Notes: a model not told the origin generated them from the sequence alone. Shown: positions 34,843 to 43,518, counted from the stretch's first letter. The stretch is DNA of 64,000 nt from Nocardiopsis dassonvillei subsp. dassonvillei DSM 43111 (GCF_000092985.1 NC_014211.1:711355-775354); one strand, 5' to 3'. Numbers and translations are program-made.

Positions 34843-35517
34843 TCAGTCTCCGCCACCGCCGCCGCCGTCACCGGAGGAGGAGCCTCCCCCGCCGTCGGAG
34901 GAGGGACCCGCGCCGCCGCCGAAACCCCCGCTGTTGCCCGGACTCCAGCCGGTGCCGCCCCCGGGTTCACCGGACGGGGGCTGGTGGACCTCCGGTCCGG
35001 GGTGACCGGCGGGCCCCGGGTGACCTGCGGGCCCGCCGCCGGGGTGACCGTACCCGTGCCCGGGACGGTCGTGCTCGGGCGGCGCCGGGTGGGCCTGCCC
35101 GAACCCGTACGGCTGGCCGGGTGCGGGCGGTGCGAACGCCTGCCCGGCCGTGGGACCCGCGGTCGCCGGATCGGCGGCGCGGGCGGCGGCGGACTTGGAG
35201 CGGACCAGGGCCACGGCGAGCGTGACCAGCGCTCCGGTGACCAGGAGCCCGTACAGGAGCTCCACGATGACGCTCGTCAGCCCGGTGACCGTCATGACCG
35301 CTTCGAAGGACAGGTCCACGACCCCGAGGGCGAAGGAGACCACCGAGCTCGCGACCTGGACGAGCGCGGCGGCGGTGAGCAGCGCCCCCACGGTCCGGAC
35401 GGCGCCGGGGAAGGGCGATCCCTTCGCGCGGACGAAGGCGGTGATCCCCACCGCGAGGAGGAGGAGCGTGCCGAGGCCGTAGAGGAGCGGACCCAGGGTC
35501 GGGGGAAGGGAGGACAT
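34843..35517 (-). CDS. Four-helix membrane protein with Gly/Pro/His-rich tail (pair A, second gene)
   Basis: 224 residues. Four hydrophobic helices lie in the first 105 residues (LLYGLGTLLLLAVGITAF, VGALLTAAALVQVASSVVSF, and two more). A disordered tail rich in Gly, Pro and His ends in GDGGGGGGD. No family recognised. It follows a smaller membrane gene by 16 bases. The gene pair resembles the pair at 38675-39627 in size, order and topology. Start ATG with GAGGAG upstream. Confidence 0.65.
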   Translation of the reverse strand: MSSLPPTLGPLLYGLGTLLLLAVGITAFVRAKGSPFPGAVRTVGALLTAAALVQVASSVVSFALGVVDLSFEAVMTVTGLTSVIVELLYGLLVTGALVTLAVALVRSKSAAARAADPATAGPTAGQAFAPPAPGQPYGFGQAHPAPPEHDRPGHGYGHPGGGPAGHPGPAGHPGPEVHQPPSGEPGGGTGWSPGNSGGFGGGAGPSSDGGGGSSSGDGGGGGGD

Positions 35518-35533
35518 CGGAGGACTCCTCGTG

Positions 35534-35929
35534 TCAGCGGGTCGGGAAGGGCCGCGGACCGGGGTGGTGGCCGGGCGGCGGTGGCGGAGCGGTCGTCCGG
35601 GCCGTGAGGCGCTTCGCCGCGGCCAGCACCAGGGCGAGCAGGCCGCCGACGAAGAGCAGCGTGAACATCAGGTACAGGGCCGGGAGCACCGTGGTGTGCA
35701 CCGCGATGTCCATGCCCGCGTACATGGGGGTGAAGGACCAGATCTGGACCGCCAGGTCGCCGAGGGCGCTGAGGACGATCAGGGCGCCGCCCGTCGCCAC
35801 GAGCCCCCTGCGGCCGGAGGCCGCCACGCCGCTGAGGGCCAGCACGATGACGCCGAAGAGCAGGTAGAGGACCTCGAACAGCAGGGAGATGACGGAGGAG
35901 GCGGTGTAGAGGGGAGAGATCAGGTGCAT
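35534..35929 (-). CDS. Small four-helix membrane protein (pair A, first gene)
   Basis: 131 residues with four hydrophobic helices and a short Pro-rich basic tail. The ATG at 35929 is preceded by AGGAAAGG. Divergent from the rifampicin-phosphotransferase-like gene across 268 bases. I recognise no family; the layout suggests that it and the following gene product act together in the membrane (inference). Confidence 0.65.
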   Translation of the reverse strand: MHLISPLYTASSVISLLFEVLYLLFGVIVLALSGVAASGRRGLVATGGALIVLSALGDLAVQIWSFTPMYAGMDIAVHTTVLPALYLMFTLLFVGGLLALVLAAAKRLTARTTAPPPPPGHHPGPRPFPTR

Positions 35930-36197
35930 CCGGGGCCTTTCCTGGGGGCACGGGCGGATCCAGACTCTCACGCCGGGCTGTTCGCCTGTTCAGCGCCGGT
36001 GCGAGGGGCCGTCGTCGCCCGCGTGGGACGGGGCGGCGGGACCGTCCGCGGCGGCGGCCGGGCGCCGCGGTCCGCGTATGTGTGATGAGACGACCGACCC
36101 GCCGCGGGAGTTTTCCACAGATCCCTTTCGGCTCTGGCGGCCCCCGCCTCCGGCGAGGAGCATGGGAAGCGGTGGCACAGCAGCCGGAGGTGACGTC

Positions 36198-38678
36198 GTG
36201 CTCGTGGTGGAACTGGATCGGATCGACGGGGTGGGGGCCGACCTGGTCGGCGGCAAGGCCGCCGGGCTGTCCGGGGCGATCTCGGCCGGAGAACGCGTGC
36301 CCCCGGGTTTCTGCGTCACCACCGAGGCCCACCGCTCCGGGAGGCTGCCGGAGGAGGAGGTGACCGCCGCCTACGAGGCCCTCGGCGGCGGCCGGGTGGC
36401 CGTACGGTCCAGCGCGACCGCGGAGGACCTGCCGGACGCCTCCTTCGCCGGACAGCAGGACACCTACCTCGACGTCGAGGGCGCCGACGACCTCCTCACG
36501 GCCGTCCGCCGGTGCTGGGACTCCCTGTGGACCGACCGCGCCGTCGCCTACCGGCGCGACCGGGGAATCGACGACGACGGGGTGCACATGGCCGTCGTCG
36601 TGCAGCGCATGGTCGATCCCCGGGCCGCGGGGGTGCTGTTCACCGCCAACCCGGTCACCGGCACACGGGGCGAGACCGTCCTGGACGCCGTCCCCGGCCT
36701 CGGGACCGCGGTGGTCGACGGCACGGTCCGGCCCGACCACTACGTCGTGGCCGCGGACGGCGGGACCGAGGGACCGGACGACGGGTGCCTGTCGCCGGAG
36801 GAGGTGACGGCGCTGCACGCCGCCGGGCAGCGGCTCCAGCGCCACTTCGGCTCACCGCAGGACGTCGAATGGGCCCTGGACCGCGACGGGACCCCCTGGA
36901 TCCTCCAGTCCCGCCCGGTCACCACCCTCTTCCCGCTGCCCGACCACCACGACGACGGGCCCCGCGCCTACTTCGAGGTCGGCAACATGCAGGGCATGCT
37001 CCGCCCGTTCACCCCGATGGGCCTGTCCGTGCTGGGAATCGTCGCCTCCGCGTGGCTCGGCTCCCGGGGCACCGGCCCCGACGGCGGGGACGCGGTGGTG
37101 GCCGACGTGGCGGGCAGGTTCTACCTGGACCTCACCCCCTACCTGCGCAACCGCTGGATCCGCGGGTTGTTGCCGGACAGCATGGCCGTCTACGGCCCCC
37201 GGGCCGCGGCGGCCATCCGCTCCCTCCTGGACGACCCGCGGTTCGCCGCGCGCCCCGGCGGACGGATCGACCCGGTCAGGGTGGTCGGGGCCGTCGCGCG
37301 GGCGCTGCCGCTCACCGGCAGGGTCCTCGGGGACGCCGTGGCCGCGCTCGTCGACCCCGACGACGCCAGGAGGCGCTTCCTGCGGTCCGGCGCGGTGCTC
37401 CGGGCGCGTGCCACCCGCCCCCCGGAGCACGCGCTCACCTCCGCGCGACGTCTGCGGCACGCGACGCGGCTCCAGAACGAGGCGCTGACGGAGGGGATGG
37501 CCCCGATGATGGGGCCCCTGTGCGTCGCGGTCCTCTCCGTCAAGGCGCCCGAACTGCTGCTCAGGGGGATCGCCGAACCGGGCGAGGTGGCCGCCGTCCT
37601 CGGCGGGATGCCGCACAACGTCACCACGGAGATGGACCTGGCGCTGTGGCGACTGGCGGTCGGGGCGCGCGGGCACGGCGAGCTGTTCAGGGACACCCCG
37701 CCTGACGAACTGGCGTCCGGGTACCGGGCGGGAACGCTCCCCGACATCGGTCTCGACGTCTTCCTGGAGCGGTACGGGCACCGCGGAGCCGCCGAGGTCG
37801 ACGTGGGCGTGCCCCGGTGGTCGGAGGACCCCGCGCCCCTGTTCGCGGCGATCGCCAACTACCTGCGGGTGAGCGACCCGGAACAGGAACCCGACCGGAG
37901 GTTCGCCCGGGCCGCCGCCGAGGCCGAACGCACACGGGACGCGCTGGTCCGCAGGGCGCTCGCCTCCCGGCCCGTCCGCGCGCGTCTGGCGTCGTTCTCC
38001 TTCGGCCGTGCGCGCGCCCTGGCCGGGATGCGGGAGTACCCCAAGTTCTCCTGGTTGTTCGCCATCGCCGAGACGCGTCGGCAGCTCCTCCTCGTCGGCG
38101 CCGAGATGGCCGGGGCGGGACGGCTGGACGCGCCCGACGACATCATGTTCCTCCGCATGCCGGAGGCACGCGCCCTGGTGGAGGGCGCGGACCAGCGCGC
38201 GCTCGTCGCCGAGCGCCACGCCGGGTACCTGCGTGAGCGCGGACGCCGCCGGGTGCCCCCGGTCCTGCTGTCCGACGGCACCGACGTGGAGGCGGCGCTG
38301 CCCGCCCCGACCTCCGGGCGGGACGGGGAACTCCTCGGCGTGCCCGCCTCCTCGGGAACCGCGACCGGGGTGGCGAGGGTGGTCCACGATCCGGCGGGGG
38401 CCACGCTGGAACCGGGGGAGATCCTGGTGGCCCAGAGCACGGATCCCGGATGGACACCGCTGTTCATGACCGCCGGAGGGCTGGTGGTGGAGACGGGGTC
38501 CACCATCGCGCACGGGCCGACGGTCGCCAGGGAGTACGGCATCCCCGCCGTGATCTGCGTTCCCCGGGCGACCGAGGTGATCCGGGACGGGCAGCGGATC
38601 ACCGTCGACGGTGCCGCGGGCACGGTCCGCGTCGAGGGCGGGGAGAGACCGGAGGAGCCCAGACCGGTGGAGGGCTAG
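36198..38678 (+). CDS. Rifampicin phosphotransferase / PEP-synthase-like phosphotransferase
   Basis: 826 residues. An ATP-grasp domain (about 1-310) has GADLVGGKAAGLS, AVRSSATAEDLPDASFAGQQ and AAGVLFTANPVTG; a large variable middle domain (about 320-715) follows; the C-terminal swivelling domain has GSTIAHGPTVAREYGIPAV with His772 as the phosphocarrier. This ATP-binding / substrate / His order is that of rifampicin phosphotransferases (usual length near 865) rather than of PEP synthase, whose third domain is different. The true substrate is uncertain. The GTG at 36198 has GGAGGTGAC 7 bases upstream, better than the ATG at 36078. Confidence 0.8.
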   Translation: MLVVELDRIDGVGADLVGGKAAGLSGAISAGERVPPGFCVTTEAHRSGRLPEEEVTAAYEALGGGRVAVRSSATAEDLPDASFAGQQDTYLDVEGADDLLTAVRRCWDSLWTDRAVAYRRDRGIDDDGVHMAVVVQRMVDPRAAGVLFTANPVTGTRGETVLDAVPGLGTAVVDGTVRPDHYVVAADGGTEGPDDGCLSPEEVTALHAAGQRLQRHFGSPQDVEWALDRDGTPWILQSRPVTTLFPLPDHHDDGPRAYFEVGNMQGMLRPFTPMGLSVLGIVASAWLGSRGTGPDGGDAVVADVAGRFYLDLTPYLRNRWIRGLLPDSMAVYGPRAAAAIRSLLDDPRFAARPGGRIDPVRVVGAVARALPLTGRVLGDAVAALVDPDDARRRFLRSGAVLRARATRPPEHALTSARRLRHATRLQNEALTEGMAPMMGPLCVAVLSVKAPELLLRGIAEPGEVAAVLGGMPHNVTTEMDLALWRLAVGARGHGELFRDTPPDELASGYRAGTLPDIGLDVFLERYGHRGAAEVDVGVPRWSEDPAPLFAAIANYLRVSDPEQEPDRRFARAAAEAERTRDALVRRALASRPVRARLASFSFGRARALAGMREYPKFSWLFAIAETRRQLLLVGAEMAGAGRLDAPDDIMFLRMPEARALVEGADQRALVAERHAGYLRERGRRRVPPVLLSDGTDVEAALPAPTSGRDGELLGVPASSGTATGVARVVHDPAGATLEPGEILVAQSTDPGWTPLFMTAGGLVVETGSTIAHGPTVAREYGIPAVICVPRATEVIRDGQRITVDGAAGTVRVEGGERPEEPRPVEG

Positions 38679-39262
38679 AAGCCGCCTCCGCCGCCGCCTC
38701 CGTCGGCCCCGCCGCCGTTGTGGCCGCCTCCGCCGCCGTCATGGTGGCCGCCCCCGCCGTCGAAAGCGTCGCCGCGATGGCCGGGATCGCCCGTTGCCGT
38801 GTGGGCGTTCGAAGCGTGCGCGGAGGAGCGGCCACCGCCGTACGGGGCGCCGCCCGGTCGTCCGCCCCGTGGTTCCGGCCGCTGCTCCGGTCGTCGCGGC
38901 ACGGTTCCCCGGGGTGCGTGCCGCCGTCCCCGGGAGCTGATCACCGCGCACAGCAGCAGGACGAGCGCCACCGCGAGCAGCACGTGGACCCCGATGTCGA
39001 GGGCGAACAGCGCCGGGAACGGGACCGGCACCTCACCGTTCTCCACCAAGGACGGGAGGAAGAGGAACCGGAACCAGAGTTCCCGGGCCCCCTGGACGAC
39101 GCTGAGGAGCGCGAGCAGGCCGCCTCCGGTGCGTACGAAGCCGCGCCCGCCGGGAGCCCTTTGGGCGAGGACCAGCGCCAGGACCCCCGCCAGCAGCGGG
39201 GGGAGCACGACGGTCAGCAGGGACAGGAGGAAACGCACCAGGTCGGGGCCCTGCTCGGTCAT
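38675..39262 (-). CDS. Four-helix membrane protein with Gly/His-rich tail (pair B, second gene)
   Basis: 195 residues. Four hydrophobic helices lie in the first 105 residues (FLLSLLTVVLPPLLAGVLALVL and others), followed by a basic segment and a Gly/His-rich tail ending in GGGGGGGF. It overlaps its upstream partner by ATGA. Its stop codon interlocks with that of the convergent phosphotransferase gene at CTAG (38675-38678). Family not recognised. It has the same plan as the gene at 34843-35517. Confidence 0.65.
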   Translation of the reverse strand: MTEQGPDLVRFLLSLLTVVLPPLLAGVLALVLAQRAPGGRGFVRTGGGLLALLSVVQGARELWFRFLFLPSLVENGEVPVPFPALFALDIGVHVLLAVALVLLLCAVISSRGRRHAPRGTVPRRPEQRPEPRGGRPGGAPYGGGRSSAHASNAHTATGDPGHRGDAFDGGGGHHDGGGGGHNGGGADGGGGGGGF

Positions 39263-39627
39263 CGCCAGGCCTCCTCGTGCGGTCCGTCGAAGGGGGAGGA
39301 TGACGGAGGGGGCGGTTCGGCCCGCGACGTCCTCCGGGTGGCGGCCAGGACCAGCAGGAGCATGCCCGCGCCGAGGAGGGCCGCGGACAGGTAGTACGAC
39401 ACGCTCGTGATCAGCGCGGTGGTCTCGGAGTCCGCCGCCTGTTCGCGCACCCAGGGGGAGAAGAGCTGGTCGAGCAGGGACAGGACGGAGGAGGCCAGCA
39501 GCGCCGCCGCGCCCAGTCCGGTGAGCGCGCGGCGCTCCGGCGCGGCGGCGAAGCAGCAGACCAGTGCGAAGAGGCCCACCAGCAGAAGGAGGAGAGGTCC
39601 GATCAGGTAGGGCAGGTGGAGGTTCAC
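39259..39627 (-). CDS. Small membrane protein (pair B, first gene)
   Basis: 122 residues from a GTG (39627) with AGAGGA upstream. Hydrophobic helices lie at about 5-28, 33-55 and 75-100, and the C-terminal tail is Pro/Ser-rich. The sequence around LLSVLSLLDQLFSPWV and SYYLSAALLGAGMLLLVLAA suggests the same unnamed family as the gene at 35534-35929. Coupled to the following gene by ATGA. Confidence 0.6.
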   Translation of the reverse strand: MNLHLPYLIGPLLLLLVGLFALVCCFAAAPERRALTGLGAAALLASSVLSLLDQLFSPWVREQAADSETTALITSVSYYLSAALLGAGMLLLVLAATRRTSRAEPPPPSSSPFDGPHEEAWR

Positions 39628-39969
39628 TGCGGTCCTCTTCGGTGGGGGAGTCGACGGGGCCGTGGCGCGGTGCTCGTGCGTGCCGCGAGGAGAACGTACC
39701 CGCCAGGGAGGCGTCCGAGGCGGCCACGGCCGCTTGTGGCCAGACAGGCCCGGGGGACCCGAACCCGACCCGCCCCGGCCGCGTCCCGGAGCACACACGC
39801 CAACCTCGTGCTGCGGGACGTGTTCGACCTGGACGTGCGGGTCGAGGAGGTCGCGGGCTCCCGGATCGGGGTGTACTACCGCTAGCCACGGGGACACCGG
39901 CACCCGCGGTCCCGACAGGTTCGGCCTCCGAGATGTACAGTCCGGTTCGTCCGCTCTTATCCTTGGGTC
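39628..39969. other. Intergenic region with an FxLD-like coding remnant
   Basis: 342 bases between a leftward membrane gene and a rightward DUF1707 gene, so it should contain two promoters, though none is clear. On the plus strand (about 39807-39885) a short open stretch encodes NLVLRDVFDLDVRVEEVAGS and then a stop. FDLDVRV resembles the leader motif of FxLD lanthipeptide precursors, but there is no Cys/Ser/Thr core. Confidence 0.35.
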
Positions 39970-40587
39970 ATGAACGCCCAGCCTCCGAAGCCCCCCGCGC
40001 GCACCGCTCCCCCCGGAGACCTCCGCGCCTCCCACGCCGACCGGGACGCGGTGGTGGAGCAACTGCGCGACGCGGCGGCCGAGGGGCGCATCGACCTCGA
40101 TGAGCTGGATACGCGCCTGGAGCAGGCGCTGAATTCCAAGACGCACGCCGAGCTGGCCGTCCTGACCGCCGACCTGCCTCAGCCGCAGCTCCCCGAAAGC
40201 CGGCCGCCGCTGGTGGTCAAGGGCGGTATGCACGGCGCGTCCCTCGGCCCCGGGCGCTGGGAGGTGCCCGGGCACGTGATCGCCCACGGGGGCATAGCCG
40301 GGGTGAAGATCGACTTCAGCCGGGTCGAGTGCCGCCTCACGGAGGTCGTGGTGGAGGCCTACGGAGAGGCGGCCGGTGTCACGATCGTCATCCCCGACGG
40401 CTGGGCGGCGGACACCAGCGGCGTGGACCCCGGCATGGGCGGCCTCAAGGACAAGACGACCCCCGACCGGCTCGCGGGAACCCCGCTGATCCGGCTCAAT
40501 GGGTCCGGCGGCATGGCGGGGGTCGTCATCCGCCACCCCAACCGCTGGGAACGGCGCAAGCTGAACAGCAACCCGAAGCAGGACTAG
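39970..40587 (+). CDS. DUF1707 (SHOCT-like) protein with cell-wall-response-type C-terminus
   Basis: 205 residues. The DUF1707 domain (about 17-72) contains LRASHADRDAVVEQLRDAAA, GRIDLDELDTRLEQAL and ELAVLTADLP. The C-terminal half is strand-rich and Gly-containing (HVIAHGGIAGVKIDF, VVVEAYGEAAGVTIVIPDGW), like the beta-solenoid of cell-wall-active-antibiotic-response proteins. No transmembrane segment. DUF1707 proteins are common in actinobacteria and of unknown function. Confidence 0.8.
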   Translation: MNAQPPKPPARTAPPGDLRASHADRDAVVEQLRDAAAEGRIDLDELDTRLEQALNSKTHAELAVLTADLPQPQLPESRPPLVVKGGMHGASLGPGRWEVPGHVIAHGGIAGVKIDFSRVECRLTEVVVEAYGEAAGVTIVIPDGWAADTSGVDPGMGGLKDKTTPDRLAGTPLIRLNGSGGMAGVVIRHPNRWERRKLNSNPKQD

Positions 40588-40822
40588 CCGCCCCGCCCGA
40601 GGTCGTCCGCACCCTGTCCTCCTCGAACGTGGACAACCCTGATCCGTCGCGGCCTCCTGAAGGGGTTCGGATGCGGGCCGCCCTCCGCCGAGGCAGGACC
40701 GCGGCCGGGTGGTGGGCCAGGCCCCCGGCGCTTGCTGTCGGCTCCGGGACGCCCCGGCCCGCCGTGCGCCCTTCGGGTCGTTGGTCCCATGTGCGCGGCG
40801 CGCCCCGGGGTAGTTCGCCGGT

Positions 40823-41494
40823 ATGAACAGGAACCGCGACATCCCCCGTGCCCCCGGGCGGTTCGGCACCCTCATGGGCCGATTCAACATCTACGCCCAG
40901 AACAACCCGCGTCAGTTCGGCCTCCGCACAGCCCTGGGCGTCGGCGCCTTCAGCGTCTTCTCCGCCTCCCTGCTGTTCGGCCCCCTGTTGGTGGCCGAGG
41001 GCTTCGGTGGGCCGCTCCCCGTCATCGCGGGAGGCACCCTGGCCGGGGCGCTGGTCCTCACAGCGCTCGGCGGCTTCTTCTGCACGTGGATGACGCGCCG
41101 CATGGTCAAGGGCAGGCCGCTACCTGTGGACGCCGACCCGGCCAAGGCCTGGGCCGCGCACTGGCAGATCATGCGGGGCACCCTCCACCCGGACCCCGAG
41201 ACCAACCGGCTCGGGCGCATCCTCGCCGACCAGAGCGACACCTCCAGGTCGCCGAAGTTCATGCTCGTCTTCGGCTGCTTCGTCGCCGTGCCCAACGTCG
41301 CCAATGCCCTGCTCATCTACGACAGCGAATCTCTGGTCGCCCTGATCAACCTGTTCATGGCAGGAACGCTGGTGGCCATGATCGCTGCCTTCGTCCCCCT
41401 GATGATGCGCCGCCAGCGCAGGGTCCGCCAGTTCCGTGAGACCTACGACCTCGCCGCCGCGGGCTCCTCCGGTACGCTCGGACGCGAGGACTGA
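40823..41494 (+). CDS. Membrane protein of unknown function
   Basis: 223 residues. Hydrophobic helices lie at about 35-55, 62-88, 148-165 and 170-195, with a charged central loop (about 90-140) and a basic C-terminal tail. No recognised domain. It has its own 235-base upstream region. Codon use matches neighbours. It could be a transport- or envelope-related protein, but nothing in the sequence decides this. Confidence 0.6.
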   Translation: MNRNRDIPRAPGRFGTLMGRFNIYAQNNPRQFGLRTALGVGAFSVFSASLLFGPLLVAEGFGGPLPVIAGGTLAGALVLTALGGFFCTWMTRRMVKGRPLPVDADPAKAWAAHWQIMRGTLHPDPETNRLGRILADQSDTSRSPKFMLVFGCFVAVPNVANALLIYDSESLVALINLFMAGTLVAMIAAFVPLMMRRQRRVRQFRETYDLAAAGSSGTLGRED

Positions 41495-41596
41495 CCACGG
41501 CGCCCCTTCCCCCCTCACCCCCACGCTCCGTGACCGCTCCTCGCCCGGCGGCGCCCATCGGCTCCGCGCCGGGACAACACGGTGCGCAACAGCGCA

Positions 41597-41610
41597 TCGA
41601 ATCGGTTCGA
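41597..41610. promoter_or_regulatory. LacI-type operator 1 (lacI-family gene)
   Basis: TCGAATCGGTTCGA is a palindrome with the central CG typical of LacI-family operators and one asymmetric pair. It lies just before the GTG start preferred here for the regulator, so autoregulation is likely. The same motif recurs at 49224 and 56007. Confidence 0.65.
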
Positions 41611-41629
41611 TAACGGACGGGACGGCACG

Positions 41630-42613
41630 GTGCGGATCTCCGATGTGGCCCGGCACGCTGGCGTGTCGCCGAGCACGGTCTCCTACGTCCTCAGCGGCAA
41701 GCGGTCGATCTCCGAGACCACCCGGCGGCGCGTGAGGGAGAGCATCGACGCCCTCGGCTACCAGCCGCACGCGGGCGCCCGCTCCCTGGCCAGCCGCCGC
41801 AGCAACGTGATCGCCCTGGTCATCCCGCTCCGCGGCGACGTCCACGTCCCCGTCGCGATGCGCTTCGCCGTCTCCGTGGTCACCGCCGCCCGCGCGCACG
41901 ACCACGACGTCCTCCTGCTCACCCAGGGCGAGGGCCCCGACGGCCTGCGCCGGGTCTCGGGCAGCGCCATGGTGGACGGGGTCATCGTCATGGACGTGGA
42001 GGCCGACGACGCCCGCGTCCCCGTCCTGCGCGAACTGGGCCTGCCCTCGGTCCTCATCGGCGTCCCCGAGGACACCGAGGGCCTGACCTGCGTGGACCTC
42101 GACTTCGCCGCCGCCGGTGCTGCCTGCGTGCACCACCTCGCCGACCTCGGCCACACCGACCTCGCCTTCGTCGGACAGCCCCCCTCGGTGTACGAACGGC
42201 GCACCGGGTTCGCCGAGCGCACCACCACCGGCTTCGAACGCGCCGCCGCCGAGCGCGGCGTCCGCGCCACCCTGCACCCGTGCTCCCCCGACACCGCGCA
42301 CGGCCTCGCGGAGGACCTGCTCCGCGAGCGGCCCGGCCTCACCGGCCTCATCGTGCACAACGAGCCCTCCGTCGGTCCGCTGCTCGAATCCTTCGCCGAG
42401 CACGGCCGCACCCCGCCCGAGCTGTCCGTGGTCGCCATCGGCCCGGTCCCGCCCGGCGCCCCGCCGCTGACCTCGGTGGACCTGCCCGCCGAGGAGGTCG
42501 GGGCCCGCGCGGTCGGTCTGCTCATGGACAAGATCGACGGCCCCGGGAACCCCGGGGTGACCCTGCTCGAACCCCGGCTCACCTCCCGGGAGAGCACCGC
42601 CCCGCGCGCCTGA
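41630..42613 (+). CDS. LacI-family transcriptional regulator
   Basis: 327 residues. The N-terminal helix-turn-helix VRISDVARHAGVSPSTVSYV with a following hinge (ALGYQPHAGARSLASRRS) is canonical LacI. The rest is a periplasmic-binding-protein-like effector domain. I prefer the GTG at 41630 because the protein then begins right at the HTH, as is usual, and because a LacI-type palindrome (41597-41610) would otherwise lie inside the coding region. An in-frame GTG at 41582 would add 16 residues. It probably represses the adjacent xyloglucan genes and is induced by an oligosaccharide (inference from operator positions). Confidence 0.88.
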   Translation: MRISDVARHAGVSPSTVSYVLSGKRSISETTRRRVRESIDALGYQPHAGARSLASRRSNVIALVIPLRGDVHVPVAMRFAVSVVTAARAHDHDVLLLTQGEGPDGLRRVSGSAMVDGVIVMDVEADDARVPVLRELGLPSVLIGVPEDTEGLTCVDLDFAAAGAACVHHLADLGHTDLAFVGQPPSVYERRTGFAERTTTGFERAAAERGVRATLHPCSPDTAHGLAEDLLRERPGLTGLIVHNEPSVGPLLESFAEHGRTPPELSVVAIGPVPPGAPPLTSVDLPAEEVGARAVGLLMDKIDGPGNPGVTLLEPRLTSRESTAPRA

Positions 42614-42951
42614 CCGCGCGCCACGCCCGACCGCGCTCCGCCCACGGCCGCGCTCCGCGCCCGAACGGGGAATGTGGCGGGGGACACCGGAAAAAGTGTC
42701 CCCGGGTCGTGGAATACCCACCCCCACCCTCCCGTTGTACGGGGTGCCGGAAGGTGCGGTAGAAAGTGTCCCCCGGGCTCCACTCAAAGCCTTCACGGAA
42801 TACCGCGCCCGCAAGGGCGGCAGGAGCCGTGTTGTGCACCGCGCCGTGAGGCGACCGCCGCACCGTTCCGGTGTACGTGACGGCCCCGCAGGGCAACTGC
42901 CCTGCGGGGCCGTTTCACGTCCCGCGCCCGAAGGGGCGCCCCAAGGGGAAC
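42614..42951. other. Convergent intergenic region with hairpins
   Basis: 338 bases. A hairpin GGGGACAC/GTGTCCCC (42680-42703) has an A-rich loop, and GTGTCCCC(C) recurs near 42764. A strong terminator lies at 42880-42913. No gene supported. Confidence 0.6.
42880..42913. terminator. 15-bp bidirectional terminator
   Basis: ACGGCCCCGCAGGGC and GCCCTGCGGGGCCGT pair perfectly across an AACT loop and are followed by TTT on the plus strand. It lies 39 bases beyond the end of the hemerythrin gene and between two convergent genes. Confidence 0.85.
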
Positions 42952-43518
42952 TCAGCCGCGCCGGGCCCTCTGGACGGCCTCGGCCAGCTCCTCCTTGTTC
43001 ATCTTGGAGCGGTTCTCGATGTCCAGCTCCTTGGCCTCCTCGTAGAGGTCGCGCTGCCTGGGAACCCTGCCCTTGACGTCGAAGCGCTCCAGCTCCCGGG
43101 CGCGCCGCTCCCAGAACGCCCTGCCCAGCTCCTGGGCCCGCTTCTGGCTCACGGCCTCCCTGAGGCCGGGCAGGACGTCGCTCTCCTCCTCCTCGACGTG
43201 GTGCTTGACCGCGTCGACGAACTCCTTGCAGCGCTTGTCGAACTCCTTGCTCTTCGGGTCGCACTCCTTCAGCTTCCGGAGCAGCTCCTCGGCCTCCTGG
43301 TGCTCCTCCGTGCCGTGGCGGACCTCCGGTCCCTCGCCAGCGGCCTTGGCGGCGGCCGGGTACACCTCGTCCTCCTCGGCGCGGCTGTGCGCGGTGAGGA
43401 TCGCCTCGATCTCCTCCAGCAGGCGCGGCCGCTGGTCGGGCTCGGACTGGAGCCGGTCGAACAGCTCCTCCATCGTCCGGTGGTCCTTCAGGATCAGGGT
43501 GACGGCGTCCTCGGCCAT
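42952..43518 (-). CDS. Hemerythrin/HHE-domain protein with Rho-N-like tail
   Basis: 188 residues. An alpha-helical HHE domain (about 1-140) carries LKDHRTMEELFD (His13), HSRAEEDEVYP (His44, Glu48), EEHQEAEELL and KHHVEEEESDVLP, the spaced His/Glu ligands of a di-iron site. The C-terminal 50 residues (from DVKGRVPRQRDL to MNKEELAEAVQRARRG) look like a small helix-extended-loop-helix nucleic-acid-binding module. Role likely in oxygen, NO or iron-related stress, not clearly linked to the sugar genes. ATG with GGAGGAG upstream. Confidence 0.82.
   Translation of the reverse strand: MAEDAVTLILKDHRTMEELFDRLQSEPDQRPRLLEEIEAILTAHSRAEEDEVYPAAAKAAGEGPEVRHGTEEHQEAEELLRKLKECDPKSKEFDKRCKEFVDAVKHHVEEEESDVLPGLREAVSQKRAQELGRAFWERRARELERFDVKGRVPRQRDLYEEAKELDIENRSKMNKEELAEAVQRARRG

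Noticed and set aside
36198..38678. Phosphotransferase gene considered as PEP synthase or pyruvate phosphate dikinase
   Set aside because: The phosphohistidine domain is at the C-terminus and there is no following PEP-utilising TIM barrel, so the rifampicin-phosphotransferase layout fits better.
39616..39885. 89-codon plus-strand open frame before the DUF1707 gene
   Set aside because: No start signal, Arg/Pro-rich composition; only the short FxLD-like end is noteworthy, and it is reported separately as a weak finding.
42579..42896. Minus-strand open frame over the lacI/hemerythrin intergenic region
   Set aside because: Covers hairpins and a strong terminator; composition and lack of start signal speak against a gene.
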